9,395 nucleotides of DNA from Synergistetes bacterium JGI 0000079-D21 (GTDB lineage Bacteria > Synergistota > Synergistia > Synergistales > 79-D21): NCBI GenBank assembly GCA_000402835.1, contig AQRZ01000018.1:1-9395 (forward strand). Direction: 5' to 3'. Positions 1 to 8,297 of the stretch are shown here, piece after piece (the stretch's first letter is position 1; every line of letters starts with the position of its first letter). The translations under genes and the position numbers were made by a program. The notes beneath the pieces are model-generated. The model was given only the letters and a program-made list of their open reading frames with translations. It did not search any database and had not been told where the DNA came from.

Positions 1-307
1 GGAATCGCCCATCAACATCGGGATCTTCAACGAGTTCATGAAGGGCCGAATCCCTTCCGTCAACGGGATGCCGATTTGCGGGATCTTCCACTGCGGTCCT
101 TTCACCTGCATGCACGAGACCCTGGCAGCTTCCCTCATGTCCGCCCTCGCAAAAAACTGGAGGGCCTCCCACCCGGACGCCCTCCTCCCGATCCTTCACG
201 CCAGCTTCGGCGATTCGCCCAACCCGAACCTGGAGGCCGAGATCGCGGCCTTCAGGGACCAATGCCATGCGAGGGCCCGGCTCGAAGGGGCCCGGGATCA
301 CTCGTAG
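1..307 (+). CDS. Acyl-CoA dehydratase activase-related protein (BcrC/BadD/HgdB-like), C-terminal fragment
   Basis: This is the C-terminal ~101 residues of a gene that begins left of the window; the frame is open from base 2 and stops at TAG 305-307. The fragment reads ESPINIGIFNEF, then GIFHCGPFTCMHETLAASLM, then PILHASFGDSPNPNLEAEIAAF. This layout matches the end of large 2-hydroxyacyl-CoA dehydratase/CoA-activase-related proteins. There, a '(V/I)I-x-x-x-PF-x-CMPE' segment with a conserved Cys precedes a strand ending in D/E and a helix of the 'TRLEAFVD' type. Such proteins belong to the family of radical-type dehydratases and benzoyl-CoA reductases and their ATP-dependent activators, mostly in anaerobes. 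The Met at base 38 is internal, not a start. The end overlaps the convergent permease gene by 10 bp. The family call rests on a short fragment; the substrate cannot be inferred. Confidence 0.6.
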   Translation, partial: ESPINIGIFNEFMKGRIPSVNGMPICGIFHCGPFTCMHETLAASLMSALAKNWRASHPDALLPILHASFGDSPNPNLEAEIAAFRDQCHARARLEGARDHS

Positions 308-1523
308 CGCAGGGCCTCGATGGGATCCAGGGCCGCGGCTTTCGAGGCGGGATAGTAGCCGAAAAAGATCCCGACGAGGGCCGAGAACCCGAAGGCCAGG
401 GCGATCGAAAGCGGCGAGATCACGGTAGGCCAGCCGGCGAAATGCCCGATCAGGAAGGAAACGGCGGCTCCCAGCAGAATTCCCGTCACTCCTCCCAGAA
501 CGGAAAGGATGACCGCCTCCGAAAGGAACTGCAGGAGGATGTCCGGCGTCCTGGCTCCCACCGCCATCCGGATCCCGATCTCCCGCGTCCGCTCCGTGAC
601 GGAAACCAGCATGATGTTCATGATGCCGATTCCTCCCACGAGAAGGGAGATCGAGGCCACGGCCGCCAGGAGGAAGGAAAGCGTCTTCGTGGACTGGGCC
701 GCGGCTTCCATCAGTTCCGCAAGGTTCATGACCGTGAAATCCTTTTCCTCTTCCGAGCGGACCCGGTGGCGCTCGGACAGAAGCGCGTCGATCTGGTCGA
801 TGGCTGCCTGGATCGAATTGGCATCGGCCGCCTGGACCAGGATGCTCGACACCCTCCCCTGGAAACGGGATCCGAACACCCGCTTCTGGGCGGTCGTGAT
901 CGGGATGATCAGGGTGTCGTCCTGGTCCTGCCCCATGGCGTTCGTTCCCTTTTTCCCCAGGACCCCGACCACCACCATGGGGATCTTTCTCACACGGACG
1001 ACTTTCCCGATCGGGTCCTCGTTCCCGAACAGGTTGTCCACGACGGTCTGTCCAAGCAGGCAGACCTTCGCCGCGCTCCTGACCTCCGAGTTGTTGAAGC
1101 TGCGGCCCGATCCGATGGTCCAGTTGCGGATGTCCAGCATGGGAGGAGTGGTCCCCTCCGCGCGGGTGGACCAGTTGCTGTTCCCGTAGACGACCTGGAC
1201 CGAACCGGAAGCGGTGGGTGCGGCTTTCCCGACGGCAGGGCATTCTTTCACGATCGCCTCCGCGTCGGCAAAGGTGAGCGTGGGGGCAGCCCCGTAACCC
1301 ATGCGAAGGCCGCCGCTCGTCGTGCTGCCCGACCGGACGACCAGCAGGTTCGTCCCCATGCTGGCCAGCTGGGCCTCGACGTTCCGGCTGGCCCCCGTCC
1401 CAATGGCGAACATGGCCACGACCGCCGCCACCCCGATGACGATGCCCAGCGCCGTCAGGGCGGAGCGCATCTTGTTCGCCCGCAGCGACCTCAAGGACAC
1501 GTGCAGGATCTCTCCGAAGGCGA

Positions 1524-1527
<4 letters not shown>
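298..1527 (-). CDS. macB: MacB-like ABC transporter permease (FtsX domain)
   Basis: A 409-residue inner-membrane permease of a MacB-type tripartite efflux pump. The N-terminus (about 20-43) holds the first membrane helix, after a basic segment (SLRSLRANKMRSALTALG) typical of the family. Residues ~45-275 form the large periplasmic MacB_PCD-type domain. The C-terminal ~130 residues are the FtsX domain, with three predicted helices (roughly 283-306, 333-358, 371-394). It carries the conserved cytoplasmic loop TERTREIGIRMAVGAR and ends PASKAAALDPIEALRYE, a characteristic FtsX/MacB C-terminus. Unlike E. coli MacB there is no fused nucleotide-binding domain; the ATPase is the separate gene just upstream, whose stop it overlaps (ATGA, 1524-1527). 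A GAGGGGGG stretch upstream serves as ribosome-binding site. The exported substrate (macrolide, peptide, lipid or siderophore) cannot be read from the sequence. Being last in the operon, it ends convergently inside the neighbouring gene. Confidence 0.93.
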
Positions 1528-2228
<701 letters not shown>

Positions 2229-2230
2229 GG

Positions 2231-3523
2231 CTAAAAGATCCTTCGCGGCAGGTTGCCGCCGGAAGCCCCTTTCGACCCGTTTCCGAGGGTGCCCGTCACC
2301 ACTTCATCTCCCTCGGCCAGGTCTCCGGAAACCTCCGTCCAGCTGCCGTCCGTCAGGCCAACCGTCACCGGGACGCGGCGGAGCGAGGGCTGCGACCCTT
2401 TCTTCGTTTCGAGGACCCAGACGGAAGGCTTGGAAACCGGTGTTTTCCCCGTCAACCCGCTTGCCTTTTTCGAGGGGTCCTGCCCGGCCGGAGCCCCGCC
2501 GTCCGGCGGTGGGGGAGGGACGACCTGGCCGGTCGATGCCGCCTTCGTCCGGGACGCCGCCGGCCTGAACCGCAGCGCGGCGTTGGGAACCTTCAGGACA
2601 TTCCTTGCCGAGGCGGTCTCGATGTTCACGTTCGCGGTCATCCCGGGCTTGAGACGAAGGTCCGGGTTCGCCGCGGAGATGATGACGGTGTACGTGACGA
2701 CGTTCTCGGTGGTCGACGGGCTGAGGCGGACCTGGCGGACCTTTCCGGTGAAGGTGTCCTCGGGGTAGGTGTCCACCGTGAAGGTGACATTCATCCCTTC
2801 CTGGACGTAGCCGATGTCCGCCTCGTCGACCGCCGCCTCCACCTGCATCTTCGAAAGGTCTTCCGCGATCGTGAACAGTTCCGGTGCCGACAGGCTCGCC
2901 GCCACGGTCTGTCCTTCACTCACCTTTTTGCCCGTCACGACACCGTTGACCGGCGACAGGATCTTCGTGTATCCCAGGTTGGTAAGCCTCTGGTTCAGCG
3001 TCGCGGCAGAAGAGCGGACCCCCGCCCTCGCGGACTCGACCCTCGAGCGGGCCGTCGCCAGGGCGGTCTCGGCAGCCTCGACGGCGCTCCTTGCCACGAA
3101 GTCGGATGCATGGAGCGATTTCTGCCGCACGTATTCCCTCTCGGCTTCCCTCAGGCTCGCCTCCGCTTCCGCCAGGCCGGCCCTGGATTGGGCCAGTTCG
3201 GCTTCCGCCTGGCGTGCCTGTGCAATAAACAGGGCCGGATCGATCTCGGCCAGGAGCTGTCCCTTTTTCACGGGAGAGTTGTAATCCACCAGGATGCGCC
3301 GGATCGTCCCCGAAACCTGGCTGCCCACCGTCACGGTGTTCACGGCCTGGATCGTTCCGGTGGCGGAAACGACCCGCGTGATGTTTCCCCTGGAAACTTG
3401 TTCCGTCGTGTACCGGGGCGGTTTTTCGGCAAACTTCACCTTCCAGGCCCAGCCACCGCCCACGAGGACGAGGAGGAAAAGACCTCCTGCCAGGAGTTTC
3501 TTTTTCCTTGCCGCCAGGCTCAT
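2231..3523 (-). CDS. macA: MacA-like periplasmic adaptor (HlyD/membrane-fusion family)
   Basis: A 430-residue membrane-fusion protein linking the inner-membrane ABC transporter to the outer-membrane channel. A basic N-terminus (MSLAARKKK) and one membrane helix (about 11-27) anchor it. A lipoyl/barrel-sandwich half follows (TGTIQAVNTVTVGSQVSG, then VKKGQLLAEIDP). Next is an Ala/Glu/Arg-rich alpha-helical coiled-coil hairpin (about 100-185), the second lipoyl half (ILSPVNGVVTGKKVSEGQTV), a beta-barrel domain and a membrane-proximal domain ending in GDLAEGDEVVTG. A Pro/Gly/Lys-rich, probably disordered insert (about 325-363, with five consecutive prolines) separates the last two domains. The start overlaps the channel gene's stop by 4 bp (ATGA, 3520-3523) and has AAGGAGG about 10 nt upstream. 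MacA is favoured over RND adaptors because the next genes encode an ATPase and an FtsX permease. Confidence 0.9.
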   Translation of the reverse strand: MSLAARKKKLLAGGLFLLVLVGGGWAWKVKFAEKPPRYTTEQVSRGNITRVVSATGTIQAVNTVTVGSQVSGTIRRILVDYNSPVKKGQLLAEIDPALFIAQARQAEAELAQSRAGLAEAEASLREAEREYVRQKSLHASDFVARSAVEAAETALATARSRVESARAGVRSSAATLNQRLTNLGYTKILSPVNGVVTGKKVSEGQTVAASLSAPELFTIAEDLSKMQVEAAVDEADIGYVQEGMNVTFTVDTYPEDTFTGKVRQVRLSPSTTENVVTYTVIISAANPDLRLKPGMTANVNIETASARNVLKVPNAALRFRPAASRTKAASTGQVVPPPPPDGGAPAGQDPSKKASGLTGKTPVSKPSVWVLETKKGSQPSLRRVPVTVGLTDGSWTEVSGDLAEGDEVVTGTLGNGSKGASGGNLPRRIF

Positions 3524-4812
3524 CCGTTCGTTCCCTCCTTCGGAATTTCCACCGGTTTCCCCAGGGCCTTCTCCAACGATGCTGCGGCGACCTGGCGGTC
3601 GTAGATCGCCTGGACCAGGGACTTTCGCGCGCTGCTGTACTTTTCCGCCGCGTCGGACACCTCCAGGCTCGTTCCGACTCCAACCCTGTAGCGGCCCCGG
3701 GCCAGGTCGAGGTTTTCCCTCGCCTGGCGCAAAGCTTCCTCGGCGGTCTTCACCTGTTGGGAAGCGGTTTCAAGCTCCAGCAGGGCCTTCTCCACTTCGA
3801 GGCGAATCGCGTTGCGGAGACTGTCCCGGTCGCTTTGCGCGATCTGCAGGTCCGCCCGGGCAATTTCCGTCCTGGCCGCCGTCGCCCCTCCGTCCGCCAG
3901 GGGAATCGAAAGGGAAAGGCCGGCAGTCCATTCGTCATTCCACCCGGAGGAGGAGTCGGAAAACCCCCATCCCCCACTGGCGTAGAGGGAAGGGTTCATC
4001 CCCCGCGCCGTCGCGCGGAGGGACTCCTTCGCCGAGAGCACGCGGTCTTCCGCGGCCCGGAGATCCGGCCGCTTCGAAAAAGCTTCTTCCATTGCCGCAT
4101 CGAGGGACGAAACTGAAAGGCCCCTTTCCTTCGGAACCTCCAAGACTGCATTCCGGTCGGGCAACCTCGTGCCGATCTCGTTCTCCAGCACGGCCCAGGC
4201 ACTGGAAACCGAGGAGCTGGCCTTGGAAAGGTCGAACCTGGCCCGGCTGAGATTGACCTCGGCTGTCGTCACGTCGATCTTCGACGAGGAACCGGCCTTG
4301 TAGAAAGCCTGGGCCTGCTTCAGCTGGGCCTCGTAGAGGGCAACCGTCTCCTCGGCCACCGCGGCGTCTTCACGGGCTCTCAGGAGGCTGAAATACGCCT
4401 GCTTCACCGTGTAAGCCCTTTCCTGCCAGGTCCGCTCGGCCGTTTTTCGGATCGCCGAAAGATCGTAGGTAACACCGGCGATCGTTGCCCGGGTTTTGCC
4501 ACCGTCCGTCAGCAATTGCCTGACGGAAATTTCCGAGGCGGACCGCCGTGGTGCGCCTTCCGAGTCGGAAAACGAGGCCCCCAGGTCCAGAGTCGGCCTT
4601 TGGGAGGATTTCGCGAGTTCCAGCTGGCTTCCCGCTCGGCGGACCTGCCAGGCGGAAGCGAGGAGGTCCGGGTGATGGTCAAAGGCCAACTGCAGGCACT
4701 TTTCCAGGCTCAGCGGGGGACCTCCCGGCTGTGCCGTTCCGTCCGCCCGCGCGGGAAACGCGGGAAAGGGGATCACCAGCAGGCAAATCACCATCAGCAG
4801 GATTTTTTTCAT
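3520..4812 (-). CDS. TolC-family outer-membrane efflux protein
   Basis: First gene of the efflux operon, 430 residues. It has a clear signal peptide: a MKK start, a hydrophobic core to about residue 19, and a likely cleavage after ARA at residue 23. The mature protein shows two repeated OEP-type halves rich in long amphipathic helices, as expected for the trimeric TolC tunnel. Typical segments are LSLEKCLQLAFDHHPDLLAS at the start, YFSLLRAREDAAVAEETVAL with FYKAGSSSKIDVTTAEVNLS mid-protein, and LDLARGRYRVGVGTSLEVSD in the second half. The start is supported by GGGAGG about 10 nt upstream. The promoter region lies in the divergent intergenic DNA, where a CpxR-box-like repeat is found. The stop overlaps the adaptor start. 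Together the four genes form a complete envelope-spanning pump. The family call is firm; which TolC subfamily is not determined. Confidence 0.92.
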   Translation of the reverse strand: MKKILLMVICLLVIPFPAFPARADGTAQPGGPPLSLEKCLQLAFDHHPDLLASAWQVRRAGSQLELAKSSQRPTLDLGASFSDSEGAPRRSASEISVRQLLTDGGKTRATIAGVTYDLSAIRKTAERTWQERAYTVKQAYFSLLRAREDAAVAEETVALYEAQLKQAQAFYKAGSSSKIDVTTAEVNLSRARFDLSKASSSVSSAWAVLENEIGTRLPDRNAVLEVPKERGLSVSSLDAAMEEAFSKRPDLRAAEDRVLSAKESLRATARGMNPSLYASGGWGFSDSSSGWNDEWTAGLSLSIPLADGGATAARTEIARADLQIAQSDRDSLRNAIRLEVEKALLELETASQQVKTAEEALRQARENLDLARGRYRVGVGTSLEVSDAAEKYSSARKSLVQAIYDRQVAAASLEKALGKPVEIPKEGTNG

Positions 4813-4864
4813 CGGAACCCAACCTCCCTCATGCGGGCTTCATCCCTCATCCCGGGCCGTTCTC

Positions 4865-4893
4865 ATTGTAGCCCGGATCCCGTAAGTGTTCGT
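4865..4893 (-). promoter_or_regulatory. Candidate promoter of the efflux operon
   Basis: Read on the minus strand, TACAAT (plus coordinates 4865-4870) matches five of six bases of the sigma-70 -10 hexamer. Transcription would start near 4858, about 46 nt before the TolC-like start codon. There is no recognisable -35 hexamer at the expected place (4888-4893), which suggests dependence on an activator. The CpxR-box-like repeat is centred about 62 bp upstream of the predicted start, a usual position for class I activators. The element is predicted from sequence only. Confidence 0.4.
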
Positions 4894-4912
4894 TCCGTTC
4901 CGTTGGCTTTTC

Positions 4913-4938
4913 GTAAAGAAACGTAAAGGAGCCTTTAC
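4913..4938. promoter_or_regulatory. CpxR-box-like operator: GTAAA-N5-GTAAA plus inverted TTTAC
   Basis: GTAAA at 4913-4917 and GTAAA at 4923-4927 are separated by exactly 5 bp, so the half-sites repeat every 10 bp, one helical turn. This equals the consensus known for E. coli CpxR (GTAAA-N5-GTAAA). An inverted half-site, TTTAC at 4934-4938, follows 6 bp later. The site lies between the divergent efflux operon and a gene encoding a CpxR-like regulator. It is therefore a strong candidate for the regulator's own binding site, controlling one or both directions. The match is direct observation; binding is inferred. Confidence 0.65.
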
Positions 4939-4953
4939 ACGAATCAACTTTTC

Positions 4954-4985
4954 TTGACGGCAGCGCTCCGCCGAAAGGATAGAAT
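4954..4985 (+). promoter_or_regulatory. Weak candidate promoter for the cpxR-like operon
   Basis: TTGACG (4954-4959) resembles a -35 box and TAGAAT (4980-4985) resembles a -10 box. The spacing is 20 bp, longer than the usual 16-18, so the call is weak. If used, transcription would start near 4992. That would exclude the GTG at 4989 as a start codon and favour the GTG at 5013 or the TTG at 5022. Confidence 0.3.
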
Positions 4986-5021
4986 GGAGTGGAAATTCCC
5001 AGAAACGGGGGGGTGGCGACA

Positions 5022-5729
5022 TTGGACCGGATCCTGCTTGTGGATGACGACAAGAGCCTCTGCGAACTGCTGGCCGAATTCATGGAAAGCGAGGGGTTCT
5101 CGGTCGAAGCCGTGCACGACGGGGAAAAGGCAGTCCAACGGGCGCTGGCGGACCGGTTTTCGCTGGTCATCCTTGACGTCATGCTCCCGGGCCTCGGTGG
5201 AATCGAGGTGCTGAAGTCGATCCGGCGGCAGTCCACCGTGCCCATCCTCATGCTCACCGCCCGAGGGGAAGAGGTGGACAGGATCGTCGGGCTCGAGCTC
5301 GGGGCCGATGATTATCTCCCCAAGCCTTTCAATCCCAGGGAACTGATCGCCCGGATCCGGGCCATCCTCCGAAGGGGGAGGATGGAATCGGCAGGGGAGG
5401 CAACGCCGGGAATCCTCCGGATCGCAGACCTCGTGATCGACCCGGCTGCCCGTCACGTCAGCGCCAACGGGAAAACGATCGAGCTGACGACGGTGGAATT
5501 CGACCTCCTGGAAACCCTGGCCCAGGCGGCAGGGACCGCGTTTTCCAGGGAGAACCTGGTCCGCCAGGTCCTGAAAAGACCCTTTTCGCCCTTTGACCGG
5601 AGCCTCGACGTCCACGTGAGCAACCTGCGCCGAAAGATCGGGTCCTACCCGGACGGTTCGGAACGGATCAAGACGGTCCGCGGTGTCGGGTACATCCTCG
5701 CGTTTCCGCCGGAGGAGACCCGACCTTGA
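5022..5729 (+). CDS. cpxR: CpxR-like response regulator (OmpR/PhoB family)
   Basis: A 235-residue two-component regulator when started at TTG 5022. The receiver domain (about 1-115) has the acidic pocket DDD (8-10), phospho-acceptor D52 in LVILDVMLPG, T79 in LMLTARG, and K101 in DDYLPKPF. The run VDRIVGLELGADDYLPKPFNPRELIARIRAILRR closely resembles CpxR. The C-terminal winged-helix DNA-binding domain is recognisable from LTTVEFDLLETLA, SRENLVRQVL, RSLDVHVSNLRRKIG and IKTVRGVGYIL. TTG 5022 is chosen because MDRILLVDDD aligns with the normal CpxR N-terminus and length (232 in E. coli) and a G-rich GGGGGTGG lies just upstream. In-frame GTG 5013 and GTG 4989 (the latter with AAAGGA 9 nt upstream) are real alternatives, adding 3 or 11 residues. 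The stop overlaps the kinase start by 4 bp. A CpxR-box-like site lies about 100 bp upstream, suggesting autoregulation. Confidence 0.93.
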   Translation: MDRILLVDDDKSLCELLAEFMESEGFSVEAVHDGEKAVQRALADRFSLVILDVMLPGLGGIEVLKSIRRQSTVPILMLTARGEEVDRIVGLELGADDYLPKPFNPRELIARIRAILRRGRMESAGEATPGILRIADLVIDPAARHVSANGKTIELTTVEFDLLETLAQAAGTAFSRENLVRQVLKRPFSPFDRSLDVHVSNLRRKIGSYPDGSERIKTVRGVGYILAFPPEETRP

Positions 5730-7126
5730 AGTGGCACGCCCTCTTCCTGCGGATTTTCCTCTGGTTCCTTGGTTCCATGCTGCTCATGGCCGCGGTGAGC
5801 GTAAGCCTGACCGTCTTCATGAGCCGCCAGGGGATCATTCTGACCGGTCACCAGGAAGTCCTTTCCGACGCCTTGGACCGGCACGGGGCGAAACTCGTGG
5901 AAACCTACGAGGAAAAGGGACGGGTCGCGGCGTTCGAGCTGTCGGACTTGATCCGGCGGGAAACCGGGTTGGCCATTCTCCTTTTTGACGGGAACGGCGC
6001 CCCGATCCGCCTGAGGGGAGGGCCTCCGATGGAATTCCTGAACCGGCTCGGCCGGGAGGCCGCCGACGAACTGGCACAGGGGCGGACGTTCCAGATCCGC
6101 AGGGAAACCGTTTCCGTCTACAAACGCCTGGTTTCGCCGTCGGGGAAAACCTACCTTCTCGTCGGCCTCTTCCGCCGGCCCCCCTCGATGGCCCGACTAT
6201 TCACGGACAACCCGAAATCCGTCCTGATCCACCTCGCGGGCCTCCTGGCGGCGGCTCTCGTCTTCTGCGGGCTGCTGGCCCACCACCTTTCGAAACCACT
6301 GGTGAAACTCAGCCGCATGGCTTGCTCGGTCGCCGAGGGGCAACTCGATACGCCCGTCGACCTTTCGATCCGAAAACGCCGGGACGAAATCGGGGAACTC
6401 GCCCGGAGCCTGGAAGCCATGAAAAACACCCTCACCGCCCTCCTCGAGGCCCAGCGCCGGTTGATCCGCGACATCTCCCACGAGCTGCGCACCCCCCTGG
6501 CCCGCCTGGGCATCGCGCTCGAACTGGCCCGCAAGAAGGCCGGGCCTGCGGCGGAAGATTCCCTGGACCGAATCGAACGGGAATCGGCGATCCTGAACGA
6601 GATGATCGGCCAATTGCTGGACCTCTCCCGGGCCGAAGCCGAATTCGGCCAGGATTTTGCCGAGCCCGGCGACCTCCTGGGCCTGATCGAAGCCGTCATC
6701 GACGATGCAAACTTCGAGGCTCGAGCCGCCGACCGCGGGGTCGTCCTGGAAGCACCGGAGGCCCTGCCTCCCGTGCCCATGAACCGGGAGTTGGTCCGGA
6801 GGGCGGTGGAAAACATCGTCCGGAACGCCCTCCGCTACACGGCCGAAGGGACACGGATCGAGGTTCGGGTGACGGAGCGGGAAAAGGAAGGACGCCCCGG
6901 GGTTTCCATCCGGATCCGGGATTTCGGTCCCGGGGTCCCCGAAGGCGAACTTCCCCGCATCTTTCAACCCTTCTACCGAACCGAAGCCGCCCGATCCCGG
7001 GATACCGGCGGAACCGGCCTTGGCCTGGCGATCGCCCAGCGGGCGGCCGCCGTGCACGGCGGTTCCGTCACGGCCGAAAACGCGGCGGGCGGCGGCCTCT
7101 CAGTCGAGCTGTGGCTGCCAAAATGA
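5726..7126 (+). CDS. cpxA: CpxA-like sensor histidine kinase
   Basis: A 466-residue membrane sensor kinase, the partner of the preceding regulator. Two membrane helices (about 10-31 and 166-185) enclose a ~130-residue periplasmic sensor domain. A HAMP linker follows (about 186-238; HHLSKPLVKLSRMA to RRDEIGELARSLEAM). The dimerisation/phospho-acceptor motif RDISHELRTPLARL contains H252. The ATP-binding domain has the N box ENIVRNALRYT (N363, N367), G1 box DFGPGVPE, F box IFQPFYRTEAA and G2 box GGTGLGLAIA. The H box and N box closely resemble E. coli CpxA. The start is an unusual TTG overlapping the regulator's stop (TTGA), supported by GGAGGAG 8 nt upstream. It ends in an ATGA overlap with the CapA-family gene. 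All catalytic boxes look intact. The sensed signal is unknown; no CpxP gene is seen in the window. Confidence 0.94.
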   Translation: MKWHALFLRIFLWFLGSMLLMAAVSVSLTVFMSRQGIILTGHQEVLSDALDRHGAKLVETYEEKGRVAAFELSDLIRRETGLAILLFDGNGAPIRLRGGPPMEFLNRLGREAADELAQGRTFQIRRETVSVYKRLVSPSGKTYLLVGLFRRPPSMARLFTDNPKSVLIHLAGLLAAALVFCGLLAHHLSKPLVKLSRMACSVAEGQLDTPVDLSIRKRRDEIGELARSLEAMKNTLTALLEAQRRLIRDISHELRTPLARLGIALELARKKAGPAAEDSLDRIERESAILNEMIGQLLDLSRAEAEFGQDFAEPGDLLGLIEAVIDDANFEARAADRGVVLEAPEALPPVPMNRELVRRAVENIVRNALRYTAEGTRIEVRVTEREKEGRPGVSIRIRDFGPGVPEGELPRIFQPFYRTEAARSRDTGGTGLGLAIAQRAAAVHGGSVTAENAAGGGLSVELWLPK

Positions 7127-8247
7127 CCGGGCGTTTTATCCTGCCGGCTCTTTTCGCCGTCCTCTGCATCGCCGTTTCGACTGCAGCCGGGGCTGAAACG
7201 GCAGTCCTGGTTTTCGCCGGGGACACCGCTTTCGGAGAGAGCTACCGGATCCGGCCCGAACCGCCTTCCCTTTCCGGTAACGGCAGGTACCTGCCTTCGA
7301 TGGAATTCCTCCTCCCCCTGCTTCAAGGCGCAAGCGAGGTCCTGGTCAACCTGGAAACCCCGCTTGCCGTACCCGGGGAACCCGCGCCCCCGAACAAGTC
7401 GTACGTACACTGGGCCGATCCGACCCGGGCGGTTGCCGCCCTGAGGGCTTCCGGCATCACGGCGGTCAGCCTGGCCAACAACCACACCATGGACCTGGGT
7501 GCCAGGGGACTCGAGGAAACCCTGGCGACCCTCGAAAGTGCAGGAATTGCCTGGACTGGAGCGGGGCGGGACCTCTCCGGGGCAGAACGGCCGCTCTCGC
7601 TGGCAATCCCGCTGGGGAACCGGACGGTCCCGGTGGTGGTCCTGTCCGGTTTCGAGTACCGCCGAAACTATGACGAGAAATTCGGCTTTTATGCCGCACC
7701 GGGGGTTCCCGGCGTCAACCGCCTCGATCCGAAACGGTTCGAAAGTACGGTGCATTCCCTGAAAACCAGGCTCCCGGGGGTCTTCGTGATCGCCTTTCCC
7801 CACTGGGGCAAGAACTACGCCTGGAGGACCCCAGCGCAGGAACGGCTGGCCCACGCCCTGGTCGACGCGGGGGCGGACCTCGTCGTCGGCCACGGGGCCC
7901 ACCAGGTCCAGGAAATCGAGCTCTACAACGGGAAGTGGATCCTTTACGGCCTTGGCAACTTCGTTTTCCACTCACCGGGACGATACTCATCCCGAGGAGC
8001 GCCTCCCTACAGCCTCGTCGCCCGGCTGGAGCTGGAGGAAAAAGGAAAAACCCTTCGAAAGACCTTGCGCCTTTACCCCATCCAGTGCGACAACACCGTC
8101 ACGGGCTTCAGGACCCGCCCGGTCACCCCGGGGGAATTCGCCGAAGTCCAGGCCCTTCTGCTGCAGCGAACGGACAAAAGAACCGCCTCCGGAATCCGCA
8201 CCGGGAAGGACGCCCTGGGCACCCACCTGGAGATCGCCCTTCCCTGA
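7123..8247 (+). CDS. Secreted CapA-family protein (poly-gamma-glutamate synthesis CapA/PgsA-like metallophosphatase fold)
   Basis: A 374-residue exported protein with an N-terminal signal peptide (basic R4, hydrophobic core, likely cleavage after AGA at about residue 24). The CapA-family motifs occur in order: LVFAGDTAFGE (~29-39), LVNLETPL (N76, E78), SLANNHTMDLGARGL (N119, N120, H121), FPHWGKNYAW (H227), VVGHGAHQVQEIE (H257, H260) and LYGLGNFVF (N279). These Asp, Asn and His positions are where metal-binding residues lie in the related calcineurin-like phosphoesterase fold. CapA/PgsA proteins are linked to poly-gamma-glutamate capsule synthesis, but many homologues lie outside cap loci and have unknown roles. 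No capB/capC-like genes appear here. The ATG overlaps the kinase stop (ATGA). There is little Shine-Dalgarno sequence, so translation probably depends on coupling. The position suggests an envelope function in the Cpx-like response. Confidence 0.88.
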   Translation: MTGRFILPALFAVLCIAVSTAAGAETAVLVFAGDTAFGESYRIRPEPPSLSGNGRYLPSMEFLLPLLQGASEVLVNLETPLAVPGEPAPPNKSYVHWADPTRAVAALRASGITAVSLANNHTMDLGARGLEETLATLESAGIAWTGAGRDLSGAERPLSLAIPLGNRTVPVVVLSGFEYRRNYDEKFGFYAAPGVPGVNRLDPKRFESTVHSLKTRLPGVFVIAFPHWGKNYAWRTPAQERLAHALVDAGADLVVGHGAHQVQEIELYNGKWILYGLGNFVFHSPGRYSSRGAPPYSLVARLELEEKGKTLRKTLRLYPIQCDNTVTGFRTRPVTPGEFAEVQALLLQRTDKRTASGIRTGKDALGTHLEIALP

Positions 8248-8297
8248 AGCCGGGGAACCGCTGGAACCGGAAAGGAACATGGTCCGGGGCATCGCAC

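Noticed and set aside
2916..3683. A 255-residue minus-strand frame within the adaptor and channel genes
   Set aside because: It is a frame-shifted shadow: composition is Arg/Gly-rich, no domain is visible, and the adaptor and channel frames across this region are intact.
4887..4907. Short tandem GTTCC-like 5-bp repeats in the divergent region
   Set aside because: Only about three imperfect copies are present, within reach of chance, and no known binding motif matches.
6322..7122. The long upstream extension of the CapA-family frame through the kinase gene
   Set aside because: It is open by chance in GC-rich DNA. The translation before 7123 is Arg/Pro/Gly-rich noise, and a proper signal peptide begins exactly at ATG 7123, overlapping the kinase stop.
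8248..8297. Possible terminator after the CapA-family gene
   Set aside because: Only a 5-bp CCGGA/TCCGG pairing (around 8267-8287) was found, with no T-run after it. This is too weak to call a terminator.
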